NCBI GenBank assembly: GCA_033030425.1
Contig: JAUFSD010000001.1
Location: 3,720,001-3,784,000, forward strand
From: Verpa conica
Taxonomy: Eukaryota; Ascomycota; Pezizomycetes; Pezizales; Morchellaceae
Length of the DNA stretch: 64,000 nucleotides
Direction: 5' to 3'
In this document: positions 45,543 to 58,120 of the stretch, piece after piece
Position numbering within the stretch: the stretch's first letter is position 1
How the letters are laid out: each line of letters starts with the position of its first letter
Notes under the pieces: generated by a model
Told to the model about the DNA's origin: nothing
Seen by the model: only the letters and a program-made list of their open reading frames with translations
The model's database searches: none
Translations under genes and position numbers: made by a program

Positions 45543-48500
45543 ATGTCCTCACCTACTAAACGTCGCTCTGCCCGCCAGTCTTCCTCCCAGCAGTCAACCC
45601 CGCGCCCATCCCGCAATGTCAATGTTGCCCCCAGCACCCCCCTCGCTCCCCCAGAGGAGGAAGGCCCCGGTACATCGCCTCTGTTCTACGGTGGATTGAC
45701 CTCGAGTCCTATGCCCTCGAGTGACCCTGTCCGGATGAGCTCTCCAACTCCCCACGATGATGAAAGGAACCCCTCTGCTGCAGCTGCGGGGGGAAGGCTG
45801 GCAGCTGTTAGAGGGAGGGGACTGGATAGTGAGATGAGTGGAGGTAGTTATTCTATCTTGATGACATTGAATGGGGTTAATGCCTTGTGCAGGTTCTTCG
45901 CCCTTGAGATATGTGCCTAGCTCTGATATAGGCACCCCAATGGATATGAGGACTCCTAGGGCTGCATTCCCGGGTTCAAGTGCGAGTGTCTTGAGAAGGT
46001 GTGATCCTCATATGATTCACTTGATACCCGATCATTACCCTTTTGCAATTCTCAATGCTGATACGGTGTAATGTAGAAACGCAGACACAGTCGGTAGCAC
46101 CCCCGTTCGCTCTCGTCGTGGAGATCTTCAGTTTTCCGATGTTTCCTCCTCCATGCCTACTCGTCGCCGTCTCTACGTCGATGAGCAAGGTATGCCCGTT
46201 CATGGCGCCGCCGAAAACGCACATCCCCCCTCGGATGCCGCAACTTACAGCGCCGGCCCCACATCCGACATCCCCGACGGCCCCAAACGCCTCATCTGGG
46301 GTACCAACGTCTCTGTGGAAGAATCCACCCAGGCTTTCCGCAAATTCCTCCGCGACTTCAAACGTCGCTATCGCATGCGTATGGATGAGGAGTTTGTTTC
46401 ACCGGGTGAAGGGGAGGAGCTGGTATATGTGAATTTGCTAAAGGAGATGAGGGCTCTCGGGACTAGTAATTTGAACTTGGATGTGAGGAATCTTAGGAGC
46501 TATCCGCCGACAAAGAGGTTCTTCCACCAGCTACACAATTACCCCCAGGAGATTATCCCAATTATGGATACTTGTGTGAAGGATATTATGTTGGAGATGT
46601 TGGAGGAGGATGGTGCGGAGGGAGCTGAGTATCAAGCTTGTATGGAGAGGATATACAAGGCTAGACCGTTTAATTTGGAGAAGAGTGTCAATATGAGGGA
46701 TTTGAACCCAGCAGGTGAGTTTAAACGATAAAGTTGAGAGGAATCGCTGACAAGTGGTAGATATTGATAAGGTCATCAGCGTCAAAGGATTGGTTATTCG
46801 TGTCACTCCTATTATACCGGACATGAATAAAGGTACATTGTGCCGCTCTAAAATTTTAATTGCAATTCTGACATGAAGCAGCCTTCTTCCGCTGCCATGT
46901 ATGCGGTCATACCGTTACGGTCGAGATTGACCGTGGGAAAATCGCTGAACCCACCGAGTGTCCCCGTGAAGTCTGCAGAAGCCCCAATTCGATGCAGATC
47001 GTGCACAATCGCTCCGACTTTTCAGATAAACAAGTCATCAAGCTGCAAGAAACCCCCGACTCGGTCCCTGACGGTCAAACACCCCACTCTGTCTCGTTGT
47101 GCTGCTATGACGAGCTCTGTGATGTCGCGAAGGCTGGAGACAGGATAGAGGTCACTGGTATATTCAGGTCTGTTCCTGTTCGTGTGAACCCTAGACAGCG
47201 CACCATCAAGAGCTTGTTCAAGACATACGTCGACGTTCTGCACATCCAGAAAGTGGATAAACGCCGTATGGGACAGGATACATCTACACTAGAAGAGGAG
47301 GTTTCAGGACAGGTTGCGTCTGATCTCGACGAAGTCCGCAAGCTCTCTGACGAGGAGGTCGAAAAGATTAAAGCTATTGCTGGCCGCTATGACGTTTACG
47401 AGCTCCTCTCCCGCTCCCTTGCACCGTCAATTTATGAGATGGAAGATGTTAAAAAGGGGGTTCTACTACAGCTGTTTGGAGGCACGAACAAGACTTTTGA
47501 AAGAGGTGGCGCACCTCGTTACAGAGGCGACATCAACGTTCTACTTTGTGGTGACCCTTCCACTTCAAAGTCCCAGCTACTACAGTATGTCCACAAGATT
47601 GCCCCTCGCGGGGTCTACACTTCCGGTAAAGGATCATCCGCGGTCGGTCTTACAGCATATGTTACCCGTGATCCAGAAACCCGCCAGCTCGTGCTCGAGT
47701 CTGGAGCTCTTGTCCTTTCTGACGGTGGTGTCTGCTGTATCGACGAGTTCGACAAGATGTCTGAGGCGACCCGCTCAGTTCTCCATGAAGTAATGGAGCA
47801 ACAGACTGTCTCAATTGCCAAAGCCGGTATCATCACTACTCTAAACGCTCGCAGCAGTATTCTTGCATCTGCCAACCCAATCGGCAGCAAGTACAATCCT
47901 AATCTTCCTGTTCCGCAGAATATTGACTTACCACCCACCCTTCTGTCGCGTTTCGACCTGGTATATCTTGTACTCGATCGTGTTGATGAAACTGCAGACC
48001 GAAGACTGGCGAAACATATGGTTGGGATGTACCTAGAAGACAACCCGGAGTCTGCAGCGGGCATAAGCGAGATTGTCCCGATCGAAACGCTGACAGCGTA
48101 TATCTCATATGCGAGGCAGAATATTCACCCGAAGCTGTCTAGTGCCGCTGCGGATGAGCTAGTATCAGCCTATGTCGCGCTGAGGAAACTCGGAGAAGAT
48201 GTTAGAGCTGCTGAGAGAAGGATTACAGCTACGACTAGACAGCTGGAAAGTATGATCCGTCTTTCGGAGGCACATGCAAAGATGCGACTGTCGCCGGAGG
48301 TTACTGTCGACGATGTGTCCGAGGCTGTCCGTCTCATCCGTTCTGCTATCAAAGAGTCTGCAACGGACCCTCTCACTGGCCGCATCGACATGGATCTCCT
48401 TGGAGGTGTATCCAACGCCGAAAGACGCCGAAAGGGCGATCTTAAGGGTGCACTGGCAAGCATGTTGGATGAGATGAGCCGAGGGCCTGCCGCCGCCGCT

Positions 48501-48668
48501 GGGGGAGTGAGATATGCGGATGTGCTGAAGAAGCTGCAAGAACAGAGTGGAAAGAAGGTTGAGAGCGGGGAGTTTGCAGAGATTGTGAGAGGGCTTGAGA
48601 CAGAGGGAGTGGTGAGGGTCAGCGGTGATGGCGCCAGAAGGGTAATCAGGAAGATTAGTAGCTTCTAG
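45543..48668 (+). CDS. MCM4: DNA replication licensing factor MCM4
   Basis: Five exons. The first is 45543-45843, and the short second exon ends before an intron of about 45998-46076. The long N-terminus is Ser/Pro-rich and phosphorylatable (SPTKRRSARQ, SSPLRYVPSS, TPMDMRTP), as in MCM4. The IWGTNVSVEESTQAFRKFL and MQIVHNRSDFSDKQVIKLQE blocks identify subunit 4 rather than 5 or 7. A zinc finger (CHVCG...CPREVC) is rebuilt across an intron. AAA+ motifs are Walker A GDPSTSKSQLL, Walker B CCIDEFDKM and arginine finger LLSRFDLVY. It forms the nuclear Mcm2-7 helicase. No frame break. Confidence 0.95.
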
Positions 48669-49054
48669 ACTAGAGGGAGGATTTTGTTTTATGATACCTA
48701 GTGTACCTGATTGATGACGATATGTGCAATGAGAGGAATATTACCATAGCATGAATGATTAATAGGATAACCCTATCGGTGGTAGGTGTTCTGGGGATTT
48801 CATAATGTACTTCACGAGTGATAGAATATGATTGGAGAGATGCGATAGCCTATGTAATCGAGAGACATAACTTGCAAATTGCTCTTTATACTGTTTATAA
48901 TCCGGGAAGTACCTAATTATAAATGTACTAATTCTTGTCATGGGAGTGAAAGAAACTGGTTCTATCTGGAGTAATAGTGCCCATGAACGTGGGTTAGGGT
49001 TCTCGTTATCGTTATCGAAGCAACCCCTCCATCTTCACAGGCTTCCCCGCAACA

Positions 49055-51254
49055 ATGGACATTACCGATTTCGCCGCCTCCCAACTCGCGCTGATCGCGC
49101 ACGAGAGGACCGCAGACGTTGACCAACAAGCCTCACTCATCAGCCAACTCCCCCCCGCAGCCCTTGTCCGGCACGGTCTCGCCCTCACAAACCTCCTCCC
49201 CGCCGGCCAACGCACCGGATTCGGCGGCCGCACCCTGCTCGACCTCGAACCAGACAATGCCATAATCTCCGACGGTAAACTACCCCCTCACGGCATCCGA
49301 CAGGGCGATATCGTCAGGATCGAAGTACAACCCACCGGGTCTGCGACTAAGAAGGAGAAAACAGAGCTTAAAGATGCTGGTGTCGAGGGCGTAGTTCACA
49401 GAACTTTCGAGAATAAGGTGTCGGTGGCGATAAACCCTGGGTCAGATGATTCAGCTGCGGTCGATAGGATCCTGACGTCGGGGAAGAGACTGTGGATGGT
49501 CAAGTTGGCGAATGAAGTCACGTTCAACCGGATGGAGAAGACGATGGGGTTGTTGAAGAATATAGGGGGAGGAGCGGCGTCATCTCCGTTGATTGATGTG
49601 CTTTTTGGGAGGTGTAGACCTTCGTCTTTGAAGCCGGGGTATGAGAAGGTTCCTGTTAGTTGGTTTGATGAGGGGTTGAATGATAGTCAGAAGGAAGCTG
49701 TTCGGTTTGCGTTGGAGAGTAAGGAAGTTGGTATGTATGGTGTTTCATGGTGTGGTTTGTGCTAATAGGGGGTTTATAGCATTGATTCATGGGCCTCCTG
49801 GAACGGGTAAGACTCAGACATTACTTGAGTTGATTCTTCAGTTGGTTACTCCGCCGGTGTCTTCAGAGCCTGTGCAGCCTAAGAAGATTCTCGTCTGTGG
49901 GCCTTCGAATATCTCGGTTGATAATATCGTCTTGCGACTGCCGGCGAGTCTCCCGATTATACGAGTTGGGCATCCGGCTCGTCTTTTGCCGCGGGTTATT
50001 GAGCGGAGTCTGGACGCCCTTACGAGGACCTCGGAGCAAGGGGAGATAGTGGCGGATGTGCGTAAAGAAATGGATGAGCTCCTGGGGAAGCTCAACGGGA
50101 GTGGGAAAGGGAGGCTTAAGGGGAAGGCGCGGAAGGATGGGTGGGGGCAGGTCAGAGACCTGAGGGGGGAGTACAGACGGCGAGAGGAGAAATGTGTCAC
50201 TGAGGTGGTCAAGGGGAGTAAAGTCATCTTGTCAACGCTTCACGGAGCAGGTAGCAGACAGCTCTTGAGCGAGAAGTTTGATATCGTGATTATCGACGAA
50301 GGGTCCCAGGCTCTCGAAGCTCAGTGTTGGATCCCACTCCTTCTCACTAAGGGTGGGATTCAAAAGTTGATCATTGCCGGTGATCCTATGCAGCTTCCCC
50401 CGACAATCAAATCTCTCACAACTAGCCAGACAACTGCGGCACCCCCGACACCAGCGAATAGACGGGAGGTTCCCAAGACTTTAGAAACAACGCTTTTCTC
50501 CCGCCTCCTCACACTCCATGGAGACAGTATAAAACGGCTCTTGAATACACAGTACCGCATGCATAAGAGCATTATGACCTTCCCTTCTGTGGAGCTCTAC
50601 GGCTCAGCTCTTATTGCGGACCCTTCTGTCTCTTCTCATCTTTTAACGACTCTGCCCTACCCCGTTGAAGAAACGGAGGACACATCTTCTCCGCTGGTGT
50701 TTATTGATACTCAAGGCGGCGACTTCCCAGAGGACCCAGGCATCGACCCCAGCTCCGCGAAAGGCAAAGTATCACTAAGTTCAGAATCAAAATCAAACAC
50801 TCTCGAAGCACGCCTGGTAGCTCTCCACGTCAAGGGACTCATCGAATCGGGGGTAAAGCCAACGGATATTGGCATTCTCACACCATACAATGCACAAGTC
50901 ACGTTGATATCAAAGTTCATCCGAGAGACGTACCCAGGGGTCGAAGTAAACTCTGTCGACTCTTTCCAAGGACGGGAGAAAGAGGCTGTTGTGATATCAC
51001 TTGTGCGATCAAACGATAAGAGGGAGACGGGGTTCTTGAAGGATGTGAGAAGGATTAATGTGGCAATTACGAGGGCGAGAAGGCATCTGTGTGTTGTGGG
51101 GGATTCTGATACAGTGGGGAGTGAGAAGGGGTTTTTGAAGAGGTGGATGGATTGGTTGGGGGATGAGGCGCGTAGTGGGGGTGTGGTTAGGTATCCTGAT
51201 GTTGGGGATGTTTTGGGGGGGTGGGTTGGGGGACTGCAGGTTAGTGAAGGGTGA
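49055..51254 (+). CDS. HCS1: SF1 DNA helicase of Hcs1/IGHMBP2 type
   Basis: Two exons split by an intron of about 49731-49779 (joining ESKEV and ALIHGPPGTGKTQT). About 715 residues. The N-terminal beta-barrel region precedes NDSQKEAVRFAL (Q motif), Walker A GPPGTGKTQT, VCGPSNISVDNI, motif II IIDEGSQALE, GDPMQLPPTI, NTQYRMH, SVDSFQGREKEAVV and VAITRARRHL, the superfamily 1B set. It lacks the R3H and AN1 zinc-finger domains of animal SMUBP2, matching the yeast DNA polymerase alpha-associated helicase A. Motif II has Gly where Ala is usual. It starts 386 bp after MCM4 on the same strand. Confidence 0.92.
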
Positions 51255-52518
51255 TGGGACGCTGGTTGTGAGTGTATGTTATACTTTTGGTGGAGTCTGC
51301 TGGATATCCGATTAGCCACTCGGCGGAATGTTATCGGTGTTCGGCCGGGCCATGCTAGAATCGTATACTAGACGGGTTAATAGGCATCAGTATTTTTAGA
51401 AATATAGAGTCGGTTTACCGGTGAGTGAATCAAATGCATCAAAGTAGATCCCGACTTATATATTGCACAATTTCACTTGCCATGATACAGTACCGTGACC
51501 TACAGTATGCAAAAACGGGTGAATTTACTGCCATAGCACTTCGGAATTTAGTCGCAAATACCGAATTAAATCAGTAATTGAGGTATCTTACTGTACCAAT
51601 ACCGTATTTCTCCCATATCGCTAGCGTATTGGCAGGATCACCGTACTAATCCCACCCCTCTTTGGTACTGTATATCAGTAGACGAATCCGAAAACCACAC
51701 CGGTGCCTAAATCAGCCATATTGGAACCTCTTTAACCAGTACACCACTGTAGGGATTATGTAATCTTAATTAATGGGAAGTAACCATATAGAGAATTACT
51801 TAGTCTTTTATGAACAGAAACTCATTATAATGTGGACTCTAGTGGTCTTGTAGGGTGATTTAAAAAAGCGCCAAGACCTGAGATTTGTATGGGGTCTTTG
51901 TATTTTTCAATCAAATTCACAACCTACCCTACTTATAATCTATGCTAATCCCATGTGCTATGAATAAGATTCTCACCTAGAATATAGAGTCTTCACTAGT
52001 ATATCTAACTGTTCTGATTGAATTGTGAATTTTGAAGCATAAATGCATGCTCTGTGATAGCATGAGATTGCTGGATTTTGGTGTGCGTCTACTGATATAA
52101 GTCACGGTACTGTGGCTTTTTTCCCTATACGTACTTGGATATATCTGGATTCGTATCTACCAGGCTACAAGAAAACTAATTATTATGCCTTACGAAAGTT
52201 GAAGTAGAACGTTTTTACGTTGCCACGATGGAACAAATGCCTAGTAGAGGCTATAGAAGTTTATGAGGGCACTAGTCAAGTCTTATCCCTCATTTCTTCA
52301 GAAATATTGATTGATTGGATACAATAGAAATAATCGTACGTAAAGGCGGGGCGAGGTGTGGTGAGTCCTCGAGCCACCCAAAGATCACACCCTTAACAAT
52401 ATTACAAAGTGGAAGTAAAACTATCGAAATGTCATTGTATGCATGCACTTTTCACGAAACTCAAAGGGAAGAAAATAAAAAGGAAAGGAAAGGTTAGGGT
52501 ATTCAACCTGAGGAAAAC
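51255..52518. other. Intergenic with one MITE
   Basis: AT-rich sequence without a credible gene. It contains the 51503-51670 element listed separately. Confidence 0.5.
51503..51670. mobile_element. MITE, 168 bp, with CAGTA ends (copy A)
   Basis: Begins CAGTATGCAAAAACGGGTGA and ends ...CCCCTCTTTGGTACTG, an imperfect inverted repeat, with TA on both sides. It is about 90% identical to the reverse complement of 58121-58291 along its whole length. Confidence 0.85.
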
Positions 52519-53010
52519 TTACCCCTGGAACCTTCTCGCAACTTCAGCCTGCCATTCCAACGCCTTCTGTGCAAGCCTACGTTGTCTTCCAGCATCATTA
52601 AACTCCCTCACCTGCTCCTCATAACGTTCTCGTTCTATCCTGTCCCGCTCCCGCTCACGATGTCCCATATTCACCGGTCTACTTCTCTGCGCAAGTCGCC
52701 GTAGCTCCATATCTCGATCCTGTACATTGCGGTAAGCAGCTAGCTGGTTAGCACGGAATTCCCTCTCCTCTCCGGGCGGCTGGCCAAAGAATGCGTCGTG
52801 CCCGGGGGGGAAGACGGAGTTCTCGGATGCTTTGTGAGCCTGTCGATGCTCTATTCTGGATTCGCAGGGAGGGCATTTTCTGGGTGAGCTCTTTAGTAAG
52901 GTTGTCCCTAGCTGGTGGCATTGGTGGTGTTCACATCGCTCACAGGTTGGGATAATCTCTACAGAAGTATGCTCGCACCCTTGATATCTGATCTGTAGGT
53001 ACCGACACAT
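52519..53010 (-). CDS. Small Cys/His- and Arg/Glu-rich hypothetical protein
   Basis: The ATG at 53010 (MCRYLQIRYQGCEHTSVEII) fits a common class of small fungal proteins that begin MC-x-Y/H with paired Cys/His residues. An upstream in-frame ATG at 53067 would add 19 residues. CERCEHHQCHQLG and a later CPPCESR motif suggest metal binding. The C-terminal half is a long charged helix (HRERERDRIERERYEEQVREF). The stop follows a sequence resembling a donor site (GGTAAGT), so a further exon is possible. Function unknown. Confidence 0.55.
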   Translation of the reverse strand: MCRYLQIRYQGCEHTSVEIIPTCERCEHHQCHQLGTTLLKSSPRKCPPCESRIEHRQAHKASENSVFPPGHDAFFGQPPGEEREFRANQLAAYRNVQDRDMELRRLAQRSRPVNMGHRERERDRIERERYEEQVREFNDAGRQRRLAQKALEWQAEVARRFQG

Positions 53011-53787
53011 TTCTTTGATCCTTGGTCCCCGGGTAAGCTGTGTATATATTGGATGCTTGGTTATCAAAGCTGGTGGAGATGTAACTGTGCTCTCTTATAG
53101 TTGCGATATGGTAGTTAGGATTCATCTTGAAACCGCGGGTGGTTTCTAAGAGCGCATTCTGAAACCAAGTCGAGTGCTGTCTACTGTAAGAATTCTTTGA
53201 CCAATAACCCTTATTCAAGTATCGCCGTTCAAGTGATCAATCCCGAAAGCCTTTCATATAATCACCCGAATAGCTCACATTAGGCAATAGTCCTCATTCT
53301 CCACAAGTATTACAAAGATAGGCGTATATTGCAGTAGAAATAGGTTGTATCAGAATATTTTCTAGCAGTTACAGAGAATTACGGTAATATCTCCATGAAA
53401 TCTACGTATATTAAGGTCCCTGACGCAACCTTATCCCGACAAGACCCAAGACGGGCGAAAATCTCATCAAGAGTCATGTCTCTTAGCAATGCGGGAATAT
53501 CAGCTCTTAATAATTAGGACGGTAGAGTCAAGCTAAAGCATAAATATACAGTAGCTCCTAGGAGCGATGGTTATTCAGGATTCTAGATACAGAAGCTCTA
53601 TGAGTATCCAAGTTACTACTGGATTACAAATTTAACCGGAAAGTTATGTATAATAATTTTAACTTTGAGGATCAACCCCACAAATCTTAGATTACTCCCA
53701 GCCTTCTATGGATTAAGCGGCTTCTGTCCATAATAGAGATGACTTTCCCACGTTAGCATCATCAGCCTAAGATCTTATAGGGGAGAC
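53011..53787. other. Intergenic
   Basis: No supported gene or RNA. The methyltransferase 3' end could reach into this interval if its last intron was missed. Confidence 0.4.
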
Positions 53788-55328
53788 TCACTGTAAACCG
53801 TAGGCATGTATTTTTCTATTTTTTGCTTGCTTTAGAGACTCCCGTATGACATATTGCGCATCATCAACTCCCATCTTCAACACATTCGTGAAAAACTGGA
53901 TGCCGAACGCCTCGAACCCGCTTTCTACAGAAAGTAGGATATATGCGCCCATCTCCTTCTGCTTTTGGTCGGCTGCCCAGGGCCCTACGGGAATTTTGAC
54001 TTCTTGATGGTGGACTTTAGTGAAGCCGGCTTTTTCGATGATAGGCTTAAGCTTATTCGCCATGGTGAAATCACGACCTATGTAGCAAGGAGTTAGAGCC
54101 TGTGGTGTACAAAAAGGGGGGGTGTTGAAAGAGGGTTAAAACCAGTGGCCCCGGCAGCCTCGGAGACTAGTTTATAGAACTTCTTGAACTCGATGTGGTC
54201 TGGTAAGGTATTATCGTCGCTATAAATCTCCATTTCGTATTCGGCGATGTCGATCCAGCCGCCGGGTTTGCAGGCCCTATCGTTTAATTAGTAAAGCATA
54301 CTTTAAGCATCTATCTCATAACCCGGTGAAGCTACCCCTTTTCCATAGGGCCAAAATTCTATGGCTAGACTCAGGCTTCTACTATACGTTGAGCCACTGC
54401 CACTTTGGGGGGCAGCATTTTCACCGGGTTATGGGATAGTTGGTTATAGAGGTAGGTAAAAAGGGTACTAGTCTTACCTGTAAGCCTCTGAAATCAATTT
54501 ATCCCAATCTTTTATCCCTCCGCAAAGATGCCTTATATGCACCAAATCGAAGTAATTCTCTCTGAATGTCCAATCAGACTCTGCGTCATCTATTTCGAAT
54601 TGTACATTTGGTGGAACCCTATGGACAACGCCAGTGTTAACCTTTGGTTTATGAATAATATAGTGGAAATGGGCTGCAAATGCATGCTTGAATGCTTGAA
54701 AGAGTAAGAGCATTGCTGACAGGGGGGAGTTACCATGAGGGTTGGATTGGAGAGAGATCAGTGCCGATTACCTCGGCGGATGGGTATTTTCTTTTAGACA
54801 GTTAGTCCGTAGGCTTCACTCCCCAGACAAAGTGAAGGTAAACACCTACTCCCCAGCATCGATAGCCCATATCCCTGTTCCCGTCCCTATATCAAGGATC
54901 CTCTCGGGATTTGGATCGATTGGGGCAAGGTGGAGCTTATCATCCATCAGGATAAGGTAAGTATGATGCATGATATCAAGCCTATGGATTTCATTAGTAT
55001 GGCACTTTATGAACTGGGTATGTGGGCTAGCCTGTCTTGTTCTGTCTATAGAGAATACTGTCAACAGAAGTCCCTATTCATAATTATGAGAAACAGAGTG
55101 TACTTCGTCATTAGGAAGTGCGTATTTTCTAAACACCTTCGTATCAGCATTGCTACCTATGGGAGCAGGGAATTCTCACCCTCCTTTATAGGCGTGATAC
55201 CTTCTCCCATTCTCGTACCGGTACCTATATTCCAACTCAGCTACCACCAACCCGCGCACTACAAAGACAAATATACTCGTAAACGCTCGCTTTAAGTGAC
55301 TCGGTCGAATAGTCTTTCCTATCCGCAT
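53788..55328 (-). CDS. LaeA-like SAM-dependent methyltransferase
   Basis: Minus-strand gene rebuilt from about seven small exons, two of which are too short to stand out as ORFs. The first exon (ATG at 55328) ends YRYENGRRYHAYKG; the second reads KYALPNDE. Then come RLDIMHHTYLILMDDKLHLAP and motif I ILDIGTGTGIWAIDAG. A tiny exon gives KYPSAEVIGTDLSPIQPSW, and next VPPNVQFEIDDAESDWTF. The core ends KPGGWIDIAEYEMEIYSDD, followed by a helical C-terminal part. Order and motifs match the fungal LaeA/secondary-metabolism methyltransferase family. The end HAYGLQ is shorter than usual. Borders are my best reading and no stop interrupts the frame. No biosynthetic cluster is adjacent. Confidence 0.75.
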
Positions 55329-56700
55329 CTTAGTTATCTCCCTACGCGCGAGTACGAGGGGAGCGTACGGAGTGTTTTCATATACAGAAGAGGTAGCACC
55401 CTAAAGTCTTTAGTCAATATGAGTAGAAATAAAAATCATAAGAGAGGTACGAACATAAGTCGAATCCACATCGATATTCTCGGGGAATGCCATTTTTTTG
55501 TATCTTAGTGTGAGAGATATTCTAACGCGTATACTCCGAAGCCTGGGGAATCTGGGGAACCTGGTATAATAAAGCCTACAGAAGTTGAAGTATGACAGGT
55601 CAGTACCACTAGGTTGTTAAAATAGTAGTGGAGTGTACCAAAGCCAAGGATAGCAGCCCTTATATAATCAACTTAAGCATTTCTGCGGTACGCGTAAGAA
55701 AATTTTCAATGCTTGATAATCCGCTATAGGCGCATGTGAGCTATCGCATTGTCTCAGCTTGATTCCCATATTAAGCCAACCACCCACAATAGGCATAAAT
55801 AACCTGAACAAGCTATTGAAGCCAGGGCTCTGGCTACGTAAAGAACACCTGGAATAAGACTTGCATTTTCAGGTTATTTATGCCTATTTCAAGTAGATTC
55901 GGCGGGTACTAGCGATGCCGATCTATCGCCAGTGCATACATGCAGTTTGCAGGGTAAGAGACCTCAATAAGACTATTCGTGACATAGAGCTCCAACTCTA
56001 AGGGAACTCGCTACATGGAAGAACATAACCTCATCTATGGGCCCAACTTATAGGATAATCTATTCGAGTTCGTTATTTTGCATCGTGGTCTGTAGCTGGG
56101 GTCCACATCAGATGCCCGAGTGCCAAATATCCCGGGGCTGTGTAAGATGGCCCACGAGGCATTAGGAGTTCTTCCCGGATATGCATAAGCACAAGCATTG
56201 CAGCTGTCTCAGCCGCTTCTTGGGGTCGAGTTTATTTACTTCCTGGGAGATTATGATGTAATCTGCGTCATGGAATATCACGCGATATACGAGTTCTCAG
56301 TGCGCGCTGGTAAACCATGAGATGAGCTTGCGGTTCGTCCCCGTTATAATTCCCCTCATGACTGTTATTTACCCTTAGCAGGTAGCATATAACTGGTGAT
56401 CCGAGCTCCCTGGCTCGACCAGCCCATGAAAATTCACGACTGACATGGCTGATATCATGATGGTTCGCTGCGTGAACATCCATGGCTCGATGAAAGTATT
56501 CAACGTGTAGAATCTCTGTAGAATGTAGCAAACGATATCTAGCCCAGGCACTGTGATTAACTCCTTCGGTCTGTAAATTAAGAATGTGAGCGTTTTCTCT
56601 TACATTAATAATACATTCGATACAAAACCCACCTTGGCCTAGCAGCGACTGAAAATTCTCTGTCTACTCGTTCTACGAGGCGTATTGAAGACTCCCCATA
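55329..56700. other. Intergenic, gene-free
   Basis: No supported gene. A phrase AGGTTATTTATGCCTATT (about 55871) has an inverted partner near 55792 (AATAGGCATAAATAACCT; perfect 17-18 bp, loop about 60 bp), a possible small foldback. Confidence 0.5.
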
Positions 56701-56729
56701 ATTTAATCCGCAACACCTAGTGATGGTGA

Positions 56730-57310
56730 TGATGATGATTCATAAGTACATGGAGCCCAAGGGCTAAGGTACTCGCACCCAGCAAAATATAAAGTAACAA
56801 AAGTAAGAAGAAAATAACAATAACAATAAAAATAAACAAAAAACAAAAAAAAAACCAAAAGTAGCCTTCCACTCCTCGCTCGCCGCTTCTTCCCACAAAT
56901 CTCCCTATCCCCATTCATCTTCCTTGCCGTCTTCGTTTCCAACGTCCATGATCCCCGCTTCTCCTCTCTCTCTTCTCTTCCTTTTGAATTCTCTCCACAC
57001 CAGCGCTCCCCATGCCCAGTTTTTCGAGTCCTCTGGATAAAGAATGTCCTCGAGAGTGACCGCAACACCTAGTAGATGTAAATATAGAAGCAAGTACTCG
57101 GGCGTTAATTAATAATTGAGAATTTTCACAACCTCGAAGCACCAAAACCGCCCAGTATACAAGGTCAAAGGCCCAGTCAAGGCTAAATAATAACCTGGAT
57201 TATCTATCGCAGTTCTATCGTATCTTTGTTCTAGTGGCTTTACTGCCTTCGTTATTGTTTTGTTGCCCACGATTTCAGGTGGCTGCGGTCTCGTTCTGAG
57301 TTATTAACAC
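56730..57310. repeat. Dispersed repeat fragments
   Basis: Three shared segments: GCCCAAGGGCTAAGGTAC (about 56755) resembles 26720; ACTCGGGCGTTAATTAATAA (about 57098) resembles 26879; GTTGCCCACGATTTCAG...TTATTAACA (about 57263-57308) resembles 35205-35245. The segment is a mosaic of transposon ends rather than a gene. The Lys/Arg-rich ORFs on the minus strand here derive from simple sequence. Confidence 0.55.
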
Positions 57311-58120
57311 TTGAGTAAATAGAGTTAATTCTAATCTTTTTTAGTCGTGCGTGTACGAGTAAAAACACCTACTAGGCGCTATCGACGAGACAAAGAAAGG
57401 TGAATACACAATTATCAAATAAGCTCTCTGATAGTTAACGAGGGGGCTTTGAATTTTTTTTTTCCCCAAAAAACAAAGACGCTACAACAGTATTTGCTGC
57501 ACATTATTCACAATTCTAAATAAAGACAATAAACACAATTAATCACTTTAAAAGAACAATTAAATTAATTCAAATACAAAAAAAAAAAGGGAAAAAAAAG
57601 AACTGTCAGAAATACTTCAGCCAAACGACAGGCCCTGCCAGAGTACCATTGGGCTTAGGGTGTTACCAAAAAGACCGTTCCGATACACAAGAGAACACGA
57701 GATCTGTTTCAATCAATTCAGACGCACAGAGAATACTTGATGACAGATCCCGAAGGATCCAACTATCTACGTGGCAAAGAAGTCACGAGGGACTCAGATC
57801 CGCTCAAAGGCGTCAGTGCCCTTGTCGCACCTCCCTCAAAACTTTCGAAGCCAGTCAGCTCCCACTGCTTTCTTCTAGGCCCTTCAACGAAAGGATACTC
57901 CCTATAGAGCATTCTAGTAGTTTGTCTGGATATGGAGAGAAGAAGGAGTATGGGGGAGAGGGGGGGGTATTTATGTAGAGGCGGGAGAGAAAATTTCGCC
58001 GCCGGTGACTTTGCGGTGGCGAAAATTGAGCGAGTCGTATTGGTTTGAGAAGAGACCCCTTGAGAGAATGTTATTTCGTTTGGTCCATCAGATTCTGGTG
58101 GAATATGATGGAATTATGCA

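Noticed and set aside
45543..48668. Identification as MCM5 or MCM7
   Set aside because: The Ser/Pro-rich N-terminus and the IWGTNVSV and HNRSDFSDKQ blocks fit MCM4.
54474..55064. Methyltransferase as a broken pseudogene
   Set aside because: The apparent stop after WAIDAGE lies inside a GT-AG intron. Splicing gives an uninterrupted, motif-complete product.
53788..55328. Secondary-metabolite gene cluster around the LaeA-like gene
   Set aside because: No polyketide synthase, NRPS, terpene synthase or P450 lies in the window.
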